DNA of 15,804 nucleotides from an uncultured Bacillota bacterium (GTDB lineage: Bacteria > Bacillota_A > Clostridia > Peptostreptococcales > Anaerovoracaceae). Numbering within the stretch: the stretch's first letter is position 1; each line of letters starts with the position of its first letter. The notes below the pieces were generated by a model. That model saw only the letters and a list, made by a program, of their open reading frames with translations. It searched no databases and was not told the origin of the DNA. Position numbers and translations under genes: made by a program. The stretch spans positions 1 through 15,804 of the forward strand of contig CAMOWO010000004.1 in the NCBI GenBank assembly GCA_946628525.1. The letters run 5' to 3'. Below are positions 1 through 7,658 of this stretch, piece by piece.

Positions 1-118
1 GCATGCATGGTTTGGGTCCTGCGCAATAGGACACCGTGAACCTTGTCAGGTCCGGAAGGAAGCAGCAATAAGCGGAAGCTCTTATGTGCCGCAGATCAGC
101 CTTCTCCAAAGCATGCAG
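1..118 (+). ncRNA. ffs: Signal recognition particle RNA, small bacterial type
   Basis: This is the RNA of the signal recognition particle. It binds Ffh and helps target membrane proteins co-translationally. The hallmark apical helix 8 motif GGTCCGGAAGGAAGCAG is present at 49-65, and the returning strand with GTGCCGCAG lies at 86-94. A side hairpin GTCCT/AGGAC (16-20 with 28-32) and end pairing of GCATGC (1-6) with GCATGC (111-116) plus TTTGG (11-15) with CCAAA (106-110) give the expected rod shape. The size fits the short form rather than the long Bacillus form with an Alu domain. The ends are estimated from pairing, and the 5' end may lie before the window. Its position just before dnaX is common in Clostridia. 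Confidence 0.85.
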
Positions 119-158
119 GGCATTCAAAGGGCAAGTTGTATATGGAGGTGCCTGATAT

Positions 159-1748
159 ATGTACAAAGCTCTATACCGTGAATACAGACCTGAAGTTTTC
201 AGTGAGATGCTGGGACAGGAGCATATCGTCCGTATACTCAGGAATCAGATCAGGACCGGCAGCACCAGCCATGCGTATCTCTTCTGCGGAACGAGAGGAA
301 CAGGCAAGACGACGACGGCAAGGCTTCTGGCCAAGGGGCTGAACTGCACGTCGGAGGGCGAGAGACCCTGCGGCGAATGCGAAGCCTGCAGAGCCATCAA
401 GGATGGGACGTTCCTCGACGTCATCGAGATCGACGCCGCTTCCAACAACGGAGTGGAGAACATCAGAGAACTGCGGGAAAGCGTGAAATATCCACCTGCA
501 GCAGGACGCAAAAAAGTCTACATCATCGACGAAGTGCACATGCTCTCCACGGGCGCCTACAATGCGCTTCTGAAGACGCTGGAAGAGCCGCCGGAGTACG
601 TCACCTTCATCCTGGCCACCACCGATCCCGGCAGACTCCCGGCCACCATCCTCTCAAGATGCATGCGGCTGGATTTCAAAAGAGTCCCGGAGAAGACCCT
701 CATCGAGGGGATGGCCGATATCTGCAGGAGCAAAGGCATCGACGCGTCAGAGGACGCGCTGCGTATCATCGCAGCCAACGCCGATGGCTCCGTAAGAGAC
801 GGTCTGAGCATCCTCGATCAGTGTATCGCAGGGGGCGAGACCAAGGTCACACAGGACAGCGTCCTGGAGTTTCTCGGCATATCCGGGGAAGAGACCTTCA
901 TCCGTATCACGGACATGGTGCGAAGCGGGAAGACGTCGGAAGCATTGGTGCTTCTGGCACAGGTCCTTGAAGACGGAAGAGACGTGGTGCAGTTCACCAG
1001 CGGGTGGCTGAACCACTACAGGAACCTTCTGATGACACGGTTCATCAAAGATCCTCAGGATATCCTGAACATGTCCGCCGAGAACATCGAGCGGATCCGG
1101 CGTCAGAGCGACGCCCTCGAACTTTCGGATATAAATGAAGCGTTGGAAGTGCTGAGCAGGACCCACAACGAATCAAAGAGGTCCTCGCAGCCGCGGATCC
1201 TTTTGGAGATCGCCATCGTGAGACTCTCCTCGGGACGGGGACAGACGAAGGCCGCCGTGCGGCCCGCGGCACCGATCGAAGACGTGAGACCTTTGCGTGA
1301 AGTGCGCCAGGCGCCTGAGATGCGCCAGGTGCAGGAGGCAGAGGAGAAACTCCCGGAGGAGGACAGTAAGCCGCCTCAGACGGAGGATCCCGTCGCAGCT
1401 GAGGCAGAAGCGGAGGAAGATTCCTTTGATCTTGACGCTGTATGGCGAGCCGTCTTTGATGATGCAGAGGCGGGCAAGGGAAGTTTCTACGTCCTGGCGA
1501 CAGACGGACAGATCACCGGCATCGATCCGGGATCTTTTGAGCTCAAAGTATCAAGGGATTTCCAACAGCAGATGGCGGAGAACAACAGGGATCTGATCGA
1601 GAGGCTCGTTGCCGAGCACACAGATGGCAAGAGAAGACATATGAAGATCATACCGGTTTCCGGTGCGGCAGTGGAAGAGAGCAACGACCACAGGAAGGCC
1701 GCGGCGGAGAAGGCCGCAGAGATCTTGGGAATAGAAGTAGAATTATAA
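159..1748 (+). CDS. dnaX: DNA polymerase III subunit gamma/tau
   Basis: This is the ATPase of the clamp loader that places the beta sliding clamp on DNA and ties the polymerase to the replisome. The protein is 529 aa. The N-terminal AAA+ domain has a Walker A motif GTRGTGKT (residues 44-51), four zinc-binding cysteines (C63, C71, C74, C77), a Walker B with IIDEVH (122-127), a sensor-1 region around TTD (154-156) and the SRC arginine-finger motif (166-168). The collar domain runs to about residue 365. A linker rich in Glu, Pro and Ala follows to about 420, then a C-terminal tau-type domain. The start at 159 has GGAGG at 144-148. It lies directly after the SRP RNA and 14 bases before ybaB. I saw no frameshift signal that would yield a separate gamma form, but I did not search for one exhaustively. 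Confidence 0.97.
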   Translation: MYKALYREYRPEVFSEMLGQEHIVRILRNQIRTGSTSHAYLFCGTRGTGKTTTARLLAKGLNCTSEGERPCGECEACRAIKDGTFLDVIEIDAASNNGVENIRELRESVKYPPAAGRKKVYIIDEVHMLSTGAYNALLKTLEEPPEYVTFILATTDPGRLPATILSRCMRLDFKRVPEKTLIEGMADICRSKGIDASEDALRIIAANADGSVRDGLSILDQCIAGGETKVTQDSVLEFLGISGEETFIRITDMVRSGKTSEALVLLAQVLEDGRDVVQFTSGWLNHYRNLLMTRFIKDPQDILNMSAENIERIRRQSDALELSDINEALEVLSRTHNESKRSSQPRILLEIAIVRLSSGRGQTKAAVRPAAPIEDVRPLREVRQAPEMRQVQEAEEKLPEEDSKPPQTEDPVAAEAEAEEDSFDLDAVWRAVFDDAEAGKGSFYVLATDGQITGIDPGSFELKVSRDFQQQMAENNRDLIERLVAEHTDGKRRHMKIIPVSGAAVEESNDHRKAAAEKAAEILGIEVEL

Positions 1749-1762
1749 CCTGGAGGTAACAG

Positions 1763-2113
1763 ATGGGTAAAGGAATGAGAGCAGGCAAGAGGCCAAAGAC
1801 AGGCGGCGGCAATATGCAGAAGCAGATGGCCCAGATGCAGGCTGTTCAGAAACAGATGGAAGAAGTTCAGGCTCAGATAAATGAAATGGAGACAAGCGCT
1901 TCATCAGGCGGCGGCGCTGTGACAGTCACAGTGAACGGTGCCAAGGAGATCAAGGACATCATGATCAAACCGGAAGTGGTGGATCCTGATGATGTGGAGA
2001 TGCTCCAGGATCTCGTGCTGACAGCGGCCAACGAGGCACTGCGTCAGATGGAGGAGATCTCACAGAATGAGATGAGCAAGTTTACGGCAGGACTTGGGAT
2101 CCCGGGACTCTAG
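1763..2113 (+). CDS. YbaB/EbfC-family nucleoid-associated protein
   Basis: This is a small DNA-binding protein of the YbaB/EbfC family. Members form dimers and coat or bridge DNA, and the gene sits between dnaX and recR in most bacteria, which is also the case here. The 116 aa product has a basic Gly-rich N-terminus, a Gln/Met-rich amphipathic helix (about residues 18-45), the central beta region around [12 protein letters not shown] and a helical C-terminal half with [11 protein letters not shown]. The start at 1763 is preceded by GGAGG at 1752-1756. The N-terminal extension of about 17 residues before the core helix is slightly long but contains no alternative start with a better ribosome binding site. 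It is likely co-transcribed with dnaX and recR. Confidence 0.95.
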   Translation: MGKGMRAGKRPKTGGGNMQKQMAQMQAVQKQMEEVQAQINEMETSASSGGGAVTVTVNGAKEIKDIMIKPEVVDPDDVEMLQDLVLTAANEALRQMEEISQNEMSKFTAGLGIPGL

Positions 2114-2115
2114 AA

Positions 2116-2715
2116 ATGAGGCAGTATCCGAAACCTTTGAACAAACTGATCAATGAACTGGCGAGGCTTCCGGGCATCGGGAACAAGACGGCCCAGAGGC
2201 TTGCGTTCCACATCCTGTCCATGGAAGACAAGGATGCTTTTCGCTTGTCTGATTCCATCAGGGAGGCGAAGGAGACCATGAAGTACTGCTCCGTGTGCGG
2301 CAATCTCACTGACGTGGACCCGTGCGGCCTTTGCAGTGATGAATCGAGGGACCGGCAGGTCATCTGCGTCGTGGAGAGCCCTCGTGACGTTGCGGCCATG
2401 GAGAAGATCAGAGAATACAAGGGACTTTATCACGTCCTCGGAGGGTGCATCTCCCCGATGGACGGCATCGGTCCGGAAGACATCAATCTCAGGAGTCTCG
2501 TCCTGAGGCTGCAGAGCGAAGACGTCAAAGAACTGATCATCGCCACGAACCCCACCATCGAGGGGGAGGCGACGGCCATGTACATCGCCCGGCTGATCAA
2601 ACCATCGGGGATCAAAGTGTCCAGGATCGCCCACGGTATACCAGTGGGAGGAGATCTGGAGTACGCCGATGAGGTGACGCTGCTGAAGGCGATGGAGGGT
2701 CGAAGAGAGTTATAA
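2116..2715 (+). CDS. recR: Recombination mediator protein RecR
   Basis: RecR works with RecO (and RecF) to load RecA on single-stranded DNA at gaps during recombinational repair. The 199 aa length is typical. In order it has a helix-hairpin-helix around [16 protein letters not shown] (residues 15-30), a four-cysteine zinc finger (C58, C61, C70, C73) and a Toprim domain from about residue 81 that includes the VVESPRD segment. The C-terminal region contains [10 protein letters not shown] and [19 protein letters not shown], which are close to family consensus. The start codon is two bases after the ybaB stop and has no convincing ribosome binding site of its own, so translation is probably coupled to ybaB. 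It is the last gene of the dnaX-ybaB-recR unit. Confidence 0.97.
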   Translation: MRQYPKPLNKLINELARLPGIGNKTAQRLAFHILSMEDKDAFRLSDSIREAKETMKYCSVCGNLTDVDPCGLCSDESRDRQVICVVESPRDVAAMEKIREYKGLYHVLGGCISPMDGIGPEDINLRSLVLRLQSEDVKELIIATNPTIEGEATAMYIARLIKPSGIKVSRIAHGIPVGGDLEYADEVTLLKAMEGRREL

Positions 2716-2745
2716 CGCACGGACAACTTTTAAGACAGAATGGAT

Positions 2746-2764
2746 CCGCAGGCAATGCGGGAGG
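2746..2764 (+). promoter_or_regulatory. Hairpin touching the ribosome binding site of the NuoL-like gene
   Basis: In the 55-base gap after recR, CCGCA (2746-2750) can pair with TGCGG (2756-2760) around a GGCAA loop. The last two G of the stem are also the first two of the GGGAGG ribosome binding site (2759-2764) of the gene starting at 2771. Partial masking of translation start is possible. The stem is only five pairs, so this is tentative. Confidence 0.3.
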
Positions 2765-2770
2765 ACAATA

Positions 2771-4477
2771 ATGAAAAGTGTCAGAACATCAATAAAAGGA
2801 GAACATATTATCAAGGCAGCTGCAGGCATTATCGCGTTACTGTCGATTGCCTTTGCCGTATATCATGGTATAAAGGGAAGTACGAGCATACTGATCGATC
2901 AGCATGAGGCCTTCCTTGGTGTAGAGATCATAACTGTGGTCGCCATTGTGACCATGGTGATTTTTGCTGTAAAGGAGAGAAATATCCTTGCGGCCTTCGG
3001 CGGCGTGGTGCAGATCGCGGGACTGATATGGTTCGATGTCACCAGAGGGGATTCCTTAGTCGGTGCAGCGACCCTGGATCTCGACTGGTTCGCCGTGATC
3101 ATGATCCTGATCACCGGTATCATGGGCGCCATCATCTGCTGGCGTTCCAAGGTGAAGATCAGCATGATCATCTCGATCCTCGCCGTAGATGGACTGGCCC
3201 TTTCTGATGATCTTCTTTGGATGTTCATGTTCTGGAGCATCATCGCCGTATGCTCCTTCGATATCATAAGCAGGGACCGTGTGCAGGCAAAGGACTGCGC
3301 CTACAGAGTCCTGTCCATAAACAGCATCTCGGGCATCAGTTTCGTGGCCGGGATCATCGTCAGCGGTCTCGTATTCGAGACGGAGAGCATCTCGACGCTG
3401 TTCCTCATCGACTCCATCTATGCGGACATGATATCCGTGGCAGGTATCTTCGTCGTACTTGCGGGCATGTCCCGCTCGATGCAGATCCCGTTCCAGGGAT
3501 GGCTCGCCCACGAGTATAAGATGAGCGCAGCAGCAGCGTCTCTCATCCAGGCCGTGACACTTGTAAACAGCGGGGCGATCCTGATCATCAAAATGTCCCC
3601 GGCTATGGGCGTTTCCAATTTCGCGGGCCTCATGGCCATCGTCGGAGGAGGCCTCACATTCTTTATCTCATCCCTCAACGCCGTCACGGAGGTCAGTTCC
3701 CGAAAGATGCTGGCCGACTCCACGAGCTCCATCATGGGTCTTGTGATCATGTGCGCGGGGATCGCCAACTCCGAGGCGATATGGGCAGCGATCATCCTCA
3801 TCATGTTCCACAGCATCGCGAAGCCTCTGCTCCTTGCAGCGACGGAGTCTGAGCGCCTGAGAACGGACGTGGTCATGGGTGTCATCGTCATGATGGCGGC
3901 GCCGTTTGCCATCGTGCTGCTCCAGCGGGAGTCCATGGCATCCATCGTCGATACAGGAAACATCATCATGGTGATGATCATGTGCTTCAGCGGTGCCATC
4001 GCGATCCTCTACTGGACAAGGTGGCTGGGAAGCCTGATCGATGAAGCGGTCACAGAGGGGATCGAGCCGCTCACACTCAAAGAAATGAATCCATTCAGGG
4101 CAAACGCCTGGGTGCTGATCATAGCCATCCTCGGACTGCCGTTCATATCCATGTATATGGTCGTACCGTACATGGAGGAACTGTTCGGCGGAATGTCCGC
4201 GGCGGCAAACCTTTCAGACAACATTCTGGACTCCATCATCATCGCGTCGGCCGTGGCGCTGGCAGCGTATCCTGTCTTCAAAGGCACGCAGCCAAGACAG
4301 TCCTCGAGACCTGTCGCGACAAGTGAGGAAGAGGAGACCAGAGAGATGCTCCGAAAGAGCAAGTCCACTGTCCGGGCACAGGTGATCTGCAACATCGCCT
4401 CCGCCGGCATCATCGTGATCTGCATCGGATTTACTGCGGTGAATCTCACCGGACTTCTGGGAGGTGTGCTGTCATGA
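2771..4477 (+). CDS. NuoL/antiporter-like membrane subunit of an Ehr-type complex
   Basis: This is a large polytopic membrane protein (568 aa) of the proton-conducting transporter family (NuoL/M/N, MrpA/D, EchA, HyfB). It is the presumed ion-translocating subunit of the five-gene complex encoded here. Hydrophobic segments run almost end to end, broken by a charged stretch at about 505-535. Family landmarks are LDLDWFAVIMILITGI (102-117), the SMQIPFQGWL segment (236-245) and FHSIAKPLLL (346-355). By eye the conserved Lys of the HxxxK segment is kept (K351). The TM5 Glu of NuoL appears replaced by Ser (S156 in FWS), the TM7 Lys by Arg (R235) and the TM8 His/Lys by Gln (Q260). It overlaps the next gene by four bases (ATGA). 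Family membership is certain; the exact class (Ech-, Hyf- or Ehr-type) rests on the neighbours. Confidence 0.88.
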   Translation: MKSVRTSIKGEHIIKAAAGIIALLSIAFAVYHGIKGSTSILIDQHEAFLGVEIITVVAIVTMVIFAVKERNILAAFGGVVQIAGLIWFDVTRGDSLVGAATLDLDWFAVIMILITGIMGAIICWRSKVKISMIISILAVDGLALSDDLLWMFMFWSIIAVCSFDIISRDRVQAKDCAYRVLSINSISGISFVAGIIVSGLVFETESISTLFLIDSIYADMISVAGIFVVLAGMSRSMQIPFQGWLAHEYKMSAAAASLIQAVTLVNSGAILIIKMSPAMGVSNFAGLMAIVGGGLTFFISSLNAVTEVSSRKMLADSTSSIMGLVIMCAGIANSEAIWAAIILIMFHSIAKPLLLAATESERLRTDVVMGVIVMMAAPFAIVLLQRESMASIVDTGNIIMVMIMCFSGAIAILYWTRWLGSLIDEAVTEGIEPLTLKEMNPFRANAWVLIIAILGLPFISMYMVVPYMEELFGGMSAAANLSDNILDSIIIASAVALAAYPVFKGTQPRQSSRPVATSEEEETREMLRKSKSTVRAQVICNIASAGIIVICIGFTAVNLTGLLGGVLS

Positions 4478-5343
4478 TCATCAAAGCGATAATATCTGTA
4501 CTGGCATTCATCCTCCTGGCACCATTGGCAGGCGGGATCCTCACCGGAATCACGAGAAAAACATCAGCAAGAGCCCAGGGAAGAGACGGCGGCGGTATCA
4601 TGCAGCCTGTTTTTGACTGCATCGCGCTGCTCCAGAAAGGCTGGGGCGAGAACAGCGGGATACAGGGCTACTATGTGAAGGTCAGCCTTTTCTTCAATGT
4701 GCTGGCGGGAGCACTGTTCTACGCAGGACTTGATCTTCTTCTGACCATCGCATGCCTTGGCCTTGGGATCATATTCCTCGTCATCGCAGCGAGGGTCTCC
4801 GGCACCTACTACTCGCGTCTGGGAGCAGACAGGCTTGCAAGAGAAATGGTGGCGGCAGCGCCGATGATCTTCATGGTGGCCATCGGCTTTTATGTACGCT
4901 GCGGAAGTTTCGACGTAAGAGACATCGCCATGACGAGACCGTCGGCATTCCTGCCGCTGATCGGGCTTTTCGCCGGATACATGCTCATCCCGTGCGCGAA
5001 ACTGAGACGTTCGAGCTTTGAGTACAGGATGCCGCACGCGATGTATCAGCGTGATATGAACAGCATCTCGGACGCTTTTGACATGAAGGACGCGGCTCTT
5101 TGCGAGATCAGCTCCTGGTATGAGAAGGTCGTTCTCTACTCCATCACCTATCTCTTCTTTGCCAACGGGACCATCCTGATGACGGCGGTAGGTGTGTGCT
5201 GCACCGTACTGACAGCGGTACTGCAGGGTCTGATCGAGAACGTGGGGCCGGCCGCAGACGGCAGGAGAGCCTTCAAGGCATCCTGGATCTGGGCATTCAT
5301 CATCGGAATCGTGAACTTACTGATCATTTACATAGTAATATAG
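4474..5343 (+). CDS. NuoH/EchB-like membrane subunit of an Ehr-type complex
   Basis: The 289 aa polytopic protein of the NuoH/HyfC/EchB family anchors the hydrophilic arm and links redox chemistry to the antiporter-like subunit. The family segment GRDGGGIMQPVFDCIALLQK lies at residues 36-55, where NuoH and EchB have GRxGPGxLQPxxDxxKLLxK. RLGADRLAREMVAAAPMIFM (115-134) matches the GAxR...EP helix, except that the usual Glu-Pro is Ala-Pro. The loop that in NuoH carries the acidic E-A-H-Q-E-L pattern is here strongly altered (about residues 180-215) although still rich in charge. About eight membrane helices are visible. The start at 4474 overlaps the upstream stop and has GGGAGG at 4459-4464, so the two are translationally coupled. 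Confidence 0.87.
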   Translation: MIIKAIISVLAFILLAPLAGGILTGITRKTSARAQGRDGGGIMQPVFDCIALLQKGWGENSGIQGYYVKVSLFFNVLAGALFYAGLDLLLTIACLGLGIIFLVIAARVSGTYYSRLGADRLAREMVAAAPMIFMVAIGFYVRCGSFDVRDIAMTRPSAFLPLIGLFAGYMLIPCAKLRRSSFEYRMPHAMYQRDMNSISDAFDMKDAALCEISSWYEKVVLYSITYLFFANGTILMTAVGVCCTVLTAVLQGLIENVGPAADGRRAFKASWIWAFIIGIVNLLIIYIVI

Positions 5344-5350
5344 AAGGGTC

Positions 5351-5860
5351 GTGAGATCTGTGGCAAAAGATAAAGCAAAATTCAAGATACCGGGAATCAG
5401 ATCTCTCAAGGTCAATTCCTGCTGGATATTCCACTTCGACGGCAGCGGCTGTGACGGGTGTAACGCCGAGTACATCGCATGCCTGGGACCGGGATGGGAT
5501 ATCGAGAGACTGGGATTCCGGAATACGGGAAACCCTTCCTATGCAGATATACTTCTGGTCACCGGTCTTCTGGACGAGAAGGCAAGGCGTGAACTCCAGG
5601 AGGTCTACGAGCAGACGAAGGAAGGGTGCAAAGTGGTGTCGGCAGGTGCCTGCGCGTGCACCGGCGGGATGTTCGACGGATGCGCCGATGTCCTTTCGGG
5701 AGCGGACAGCATGATCCCGGTGGACCTGTATGCGGCGGGATGCGCCATCCGGCCGGAGGGGATCATCGATGCCATCATCAAGGCGAGAGACATGATCAAC
5801 AAAAATGACAGCGTGACTGCGGAAGAAGCACAGGAAAACAATGAACAAGAAAATGTTTGA
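5351..5860 (+). CDS. NuoB-like small [4Fe-4S] subunit of an Ehr-type complex
   Basis: This is a hydrophilic iron-sulfur subunit homologous to NuoB, EchC and the small subunit of group 4 hydrogenases. It carries the cluster next to the catalytic subunit. The 169 aa protein has a CxxC (C34, C37, hydrogenase-like rather than the adjacent pair of complex I), a GACACTGGMF segment (99-108, ligand C101 or C103) and GCAIRPEGIIDAI (130-142) with C131, where relatives have GCPPRP. The four ligands of the proximal cluster therefore appear complete. The start is uncertain: GTG at 5351 has AGAAGG at 5342-5347 only three bases away, while a second in-frame GTG at 5360 gives a 12-base spacing. The product would be 166 aa from the latter. 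Its end overlaps the next gene by 20 bases. Confidence 0.88.
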   Translation: MRSVAKDKAKFKIPGIRSLKVNSCWIFHFDGSGCDGCNAEYIACLGPGWDIERLGFRNTGNPSYADILLVTGLLDEKARRELQEVYEQTKEGCKVVSAGACACTGGMFDGCADVLSGADSMIPVDLYAAGCAIRPEGIIDAIIKARDMINKNDSVTAEEAQENNEQENV

Positions 5861-6830
5861 GACAACTGAATATACTTCCAGGCTTCTGCAGCTTTCGGAG
5901 ACGAAGGACTACAGGCAGCTTGTCTACGCATCCGAGAGGCTCTACGGGACAGGGGGCTTCGGAGGCAGCATGGCGATGTGCATCGCTCTGGAAGGGGCGG
6001 CGGACGTGGTCATACCGGAGAAGGCCCAGTATATACGGACGATCCTCATGGAACTGACGCTGATGCACGAGAACCTTCTGAGGCTGGCAGCGGTGGCAGA
6101 GACATTGAGTTTCGACAGGCTTTCCATGATGTGCTGGACGGAGCGTGAGAAGGTCCTGGAGATACTGGACGACCTGACGGGAAACAGAATGATGCTTTCC
6201 ATGTGCGTGCCCGGGGGTGTCCGGCGTGATCTCGATATGGAGATGCTGGCAGAATCCATGGATGAGCTCAAGGTCATCATGCAGAGAGCCGAAGACATCC
6301 GTTCCGTCATTGCCGAGGACTCCATGATGCGCCGCAAGCTAAAAGGCGTGGGCGTCCTTGCCAGAGAAGCGGCCCAGGGCTCCAGCGTCACTGGCCCCGG
6401 AGCGAAGGGTTCCGGCGTGGAATTCGACAGAAGGATGTTGGGAGAATACGGAGCATACAGACATCTGGATTTCGCTCCGGTCACCGAGACAGGCGGGGAT
6501 TGTCTGGCAAGGTGTCTCGTGAAGATCCGGGAGGTGCTCCAGTCGGGAGAACTGATCGCCAAGGCCGCCGAGAAGATGCCGGAGGGAAGTCTGAAAGCGG
6601 ATATGCCGGCAGGCATCAATGGTGAATGGATCGCCAAGATCGAGCAGGCAGACGGCGTGGATACATTCTATATCAAAGGATCCGGATCTTCATTTTTGGA
6701 TGAAGTCGGTGTCAGGACAGCAAGGGAGTCAAACAGGAAGATCATGGACAGGATCGACAACTATTCCATCGAAAATGAAGCCCTCGTCAGACTGACACTG
6801 GGAATCGACGAAAGTCTCAAAGAAAGGTAG
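5841..6830 (+). CDS. NuoD/hydrogenase large-subunit homologue lacking NiFe ligands
   Basis: The 329 aa protein belongs to the family of NuoD and the large subunits of group 4 NiFe hydrogenases (EchE, HycE). Family blocks are clear: GNRMMLSMCVPGGVRRDL (114-131), GVLAREAAQGSSVTGPGA (171-188) with SGVEFDRR (191-198), and GDCLARCLVKIREVLQSGEL (219-238). The N-terminal hydrogenase motif RxCGxC is replaced by RLYGTGG (33-39). No cysteine occurs after residue 225, so the C-terminal DPCxxC motif is also absent. The protein cannot hold a NiFe site. The N-terminal HPxxH-type quinone-site residues of NuoD are also not visible. Loss of these motifs in a group 4-like operon is the mark of Ehr complexes. 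AGGA stands about six bases before the start; a second ATG at 5853 is possible. Confidence 0.87.
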   Translation: MNKKMFETTEYTSRLLQLSETKDYRQLVYASERLYGTGGFGGSMAMCIALEGAADVVIPEKAQYIRTILMELTLMHENLLRLAAVAETLSFDRLSMMCWTEREKVLEILDDLTGNRMMLSMCVPGGVRRDLDMEMLAESMDELKVIMQRAEDIRSVIAEDSMMRRKLKGVGVLAREAAQGSSVTGPGAKGSGVEFDRRMLGEYGAYRHLDFAPVTETGGDCLARCLVKIREVLQSGELIAKAAEKMPEGSLKADMPAGINGEWIAKIEQADGVDTFYIKGSGSSFLDEVGVRTARESNRKIMDRIDNYSIENEALVRLTLGIDESLKER

Positions 6831-6840
6831 GTGTCAGGAT

Positions 6841-7347
6841 ATGGGCGTGATGAAAATCGGCAAAAGCCTTCTGAACTCTCTTTTCGCAGAACCTGAGACA
6901 AGCGGATACCCGGAGGGGGGACTGAAACTTTCACCGGTCTCGAGAGGAAGCATCCTGATCGATGAAGCGGCTTGCACCCTTTGCACACTCTGTGGCAGAA
7001 GGTGCCCTTCGGGAGCCATAAAGCCGGACAGAAAGCAGCGCCGTATCATGATCGAGCGTATGAAGTGCCTCGCATGCGGTGAATGCGTCAGTGAGTGTCC
7101 GGAGCATGCCATCACCATGGCCAGGGAATACGTCAATCCCGACCCTGCGGTGCTCATCGATGTGTACAATGCAGTGCCGAAGCCGGGCAGCGATTCGGTG
7201 CTCCGGGGGATCGAGATGCCGCCGGAGGAGATCATGACGGCAGAGGAAATCTTCTTCGCAGAACTCCACGACGTGCAGAGGAAAAAGAAGAGGATCACGG
7301 ACAGAGGCCGGAAGAGACGTGCAAGAAAGCGGAACAGAAGGCGGTAA
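6841..7347 (+). CDS. NuoI-like 2x[4Fe-4S] ferredoxin subunit with basic tail
   Basis: This is a ferredoxin-fold electron-entry subunit like NuoI, EchF and HyfH. The 168 aa protein carries two complete 4Fe-4S motifs: CTLCTLCGRRCP (C45, C48, C51, C55) and CLACGECVSECP (C76, C79, C82, C86). They are preceded by the SRGSILIDEAAC segment typical of NuoI relatives. The last 20 or so residues (about 147-168) are almost purely Lys and Arg with a few Asp, Thr, Gly, Ala and Asn, an unusual tail for this family. It is the last gene of the five-gene cluster, ten bases after the NuoD-like stop. It probably passes electrons from soluble ferredoxin to the NuoB-like subunit. Membrane association would be peripheral. 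Confidence 0.87.
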   Translation: MGVMKIGKSLLNSLFAEPETSGYPEGGLKLSPVSRGSILIDEAACTLCTLCGRRCPSGAIKPDRKQRRIMIERMKCLACGECVSECPEHAITMAREYVNPDPAVLIDVYNAVPKPGSDSVLRGIEMPPEEIMTAEEIFFAELHDVQRKKKRITDRGRKRRARKRNRRR

Positions 7348-7387
7348 GCCGCAGGATATTTGTACAAAAAAGTAATCCTAAAAAATC

Positions 7388-7416
7388 TTGACTTTGACTA
7401 TGGGTTAATATACAAT
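7388..7416 (+). promoter_or_regulatory. Sigma-A-type promoter of the rpmG-rplL operon
   Basis: The -35 box TTGACT (7388-7393) and -10 box TACAAT (7411-7416) are separated by exactly 17 bases in an AT-rich stretch. This places the RNA start near 7423, about 75 bases before rpmG. A second TTGACT at 7394-7399 repeats the -35 but is too close to the same -10. The boxes match the vegetative consensus well and stand at the expected place for a highly expressed ribosomal operon. Confidence 0.75.
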
Positions 7417-7444
7417 TATCTAGCGACTTTATGAAAATGAAAAA

Positions 7445-7469
7445 AAGAGCAGTCTTTTATGATGCTCTT
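7445..7469 (+). promoter_or_regulatory. Hairpin in the rpmG leader
   Basis: AAGAGCA (7445-7451) pairs with TGCTCTT (7463-7469) around an 11-base loop in the untranslated leader between promoter and rpmG. On the plus strand it is followed by a T-rich but broken stretch (AATTTTAAGTTT). On the minus strand it would be followed by seven T, like a terminator, although no minus-strand gene needs one here. A role as an attenuator or a 5' stabilising hairpin is possible; neither is shown. Confidence 0.4.
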
Positions 7470-7496
7470 AATTTTAAGTTTAACGGAGGAAACACC

Positions 7497-7646
7497 ATGA
7501 GAGTAAAGGTGATACTGGCTTGCACAGAATGTAAACAGAGAAACTACAACACAATGAAAGAAAAGAAGAACAACCCAGATCGTATTGAGCTTAAGAAATA
7601 CTGCAAATTCTGCAAGAAGCACACTCTTCACAAGGAGACGAAGTAG
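7497..7646 (+). CDS. rpmG: Large-subunit ribosomal protein bL33
   Basis: This is bL33 of the 50S ribosomal subunit. The product is 49 aa, the standard length. It carries all four zinc-ligand cysteines (C9, C12, C36, C39), so it is the zinc-binding C+ form. The start at 7497 is chosen because GGAGG (7485-7489) stands at the right distance and [17 protein letters not shown] is the family N-terminus. A longer in-frame reading from 7431 would add 22 unrelated residues without a ribosome binding site. It is the first gene of the rpmG-secE-nusG-rplKAJL operon. Confidence 0.95.
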   Translation: MRVKVILACTECKQRNYNTMKEKKNNPDRIELKKYCKFCKKHTLHKETK

Positions 7647-7658
7647 GGAGAGAACGAT

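Noticed and set aside
2716..2770. A separate promoter for the Ehr-like cluster
   Set aside because: No -35/-10 pair with acceptable spacing was found in the 55-base gap, so read-through from recR is as likely.
7348..7387. A terminator after the NuoI-like gene
   Set aside because: Only a short GCGG/CCGC pairing and a weak AGGAT/ATCCT stem with a long loop are present, with no following T-run.
7431..7496. A 22-residue N-terminal extension of L33
   Set aside because: It has no ribosome binding site, it covers the leader hairpin, and L33 normally starts at the ATG at 7497, which has GGAGG in front.
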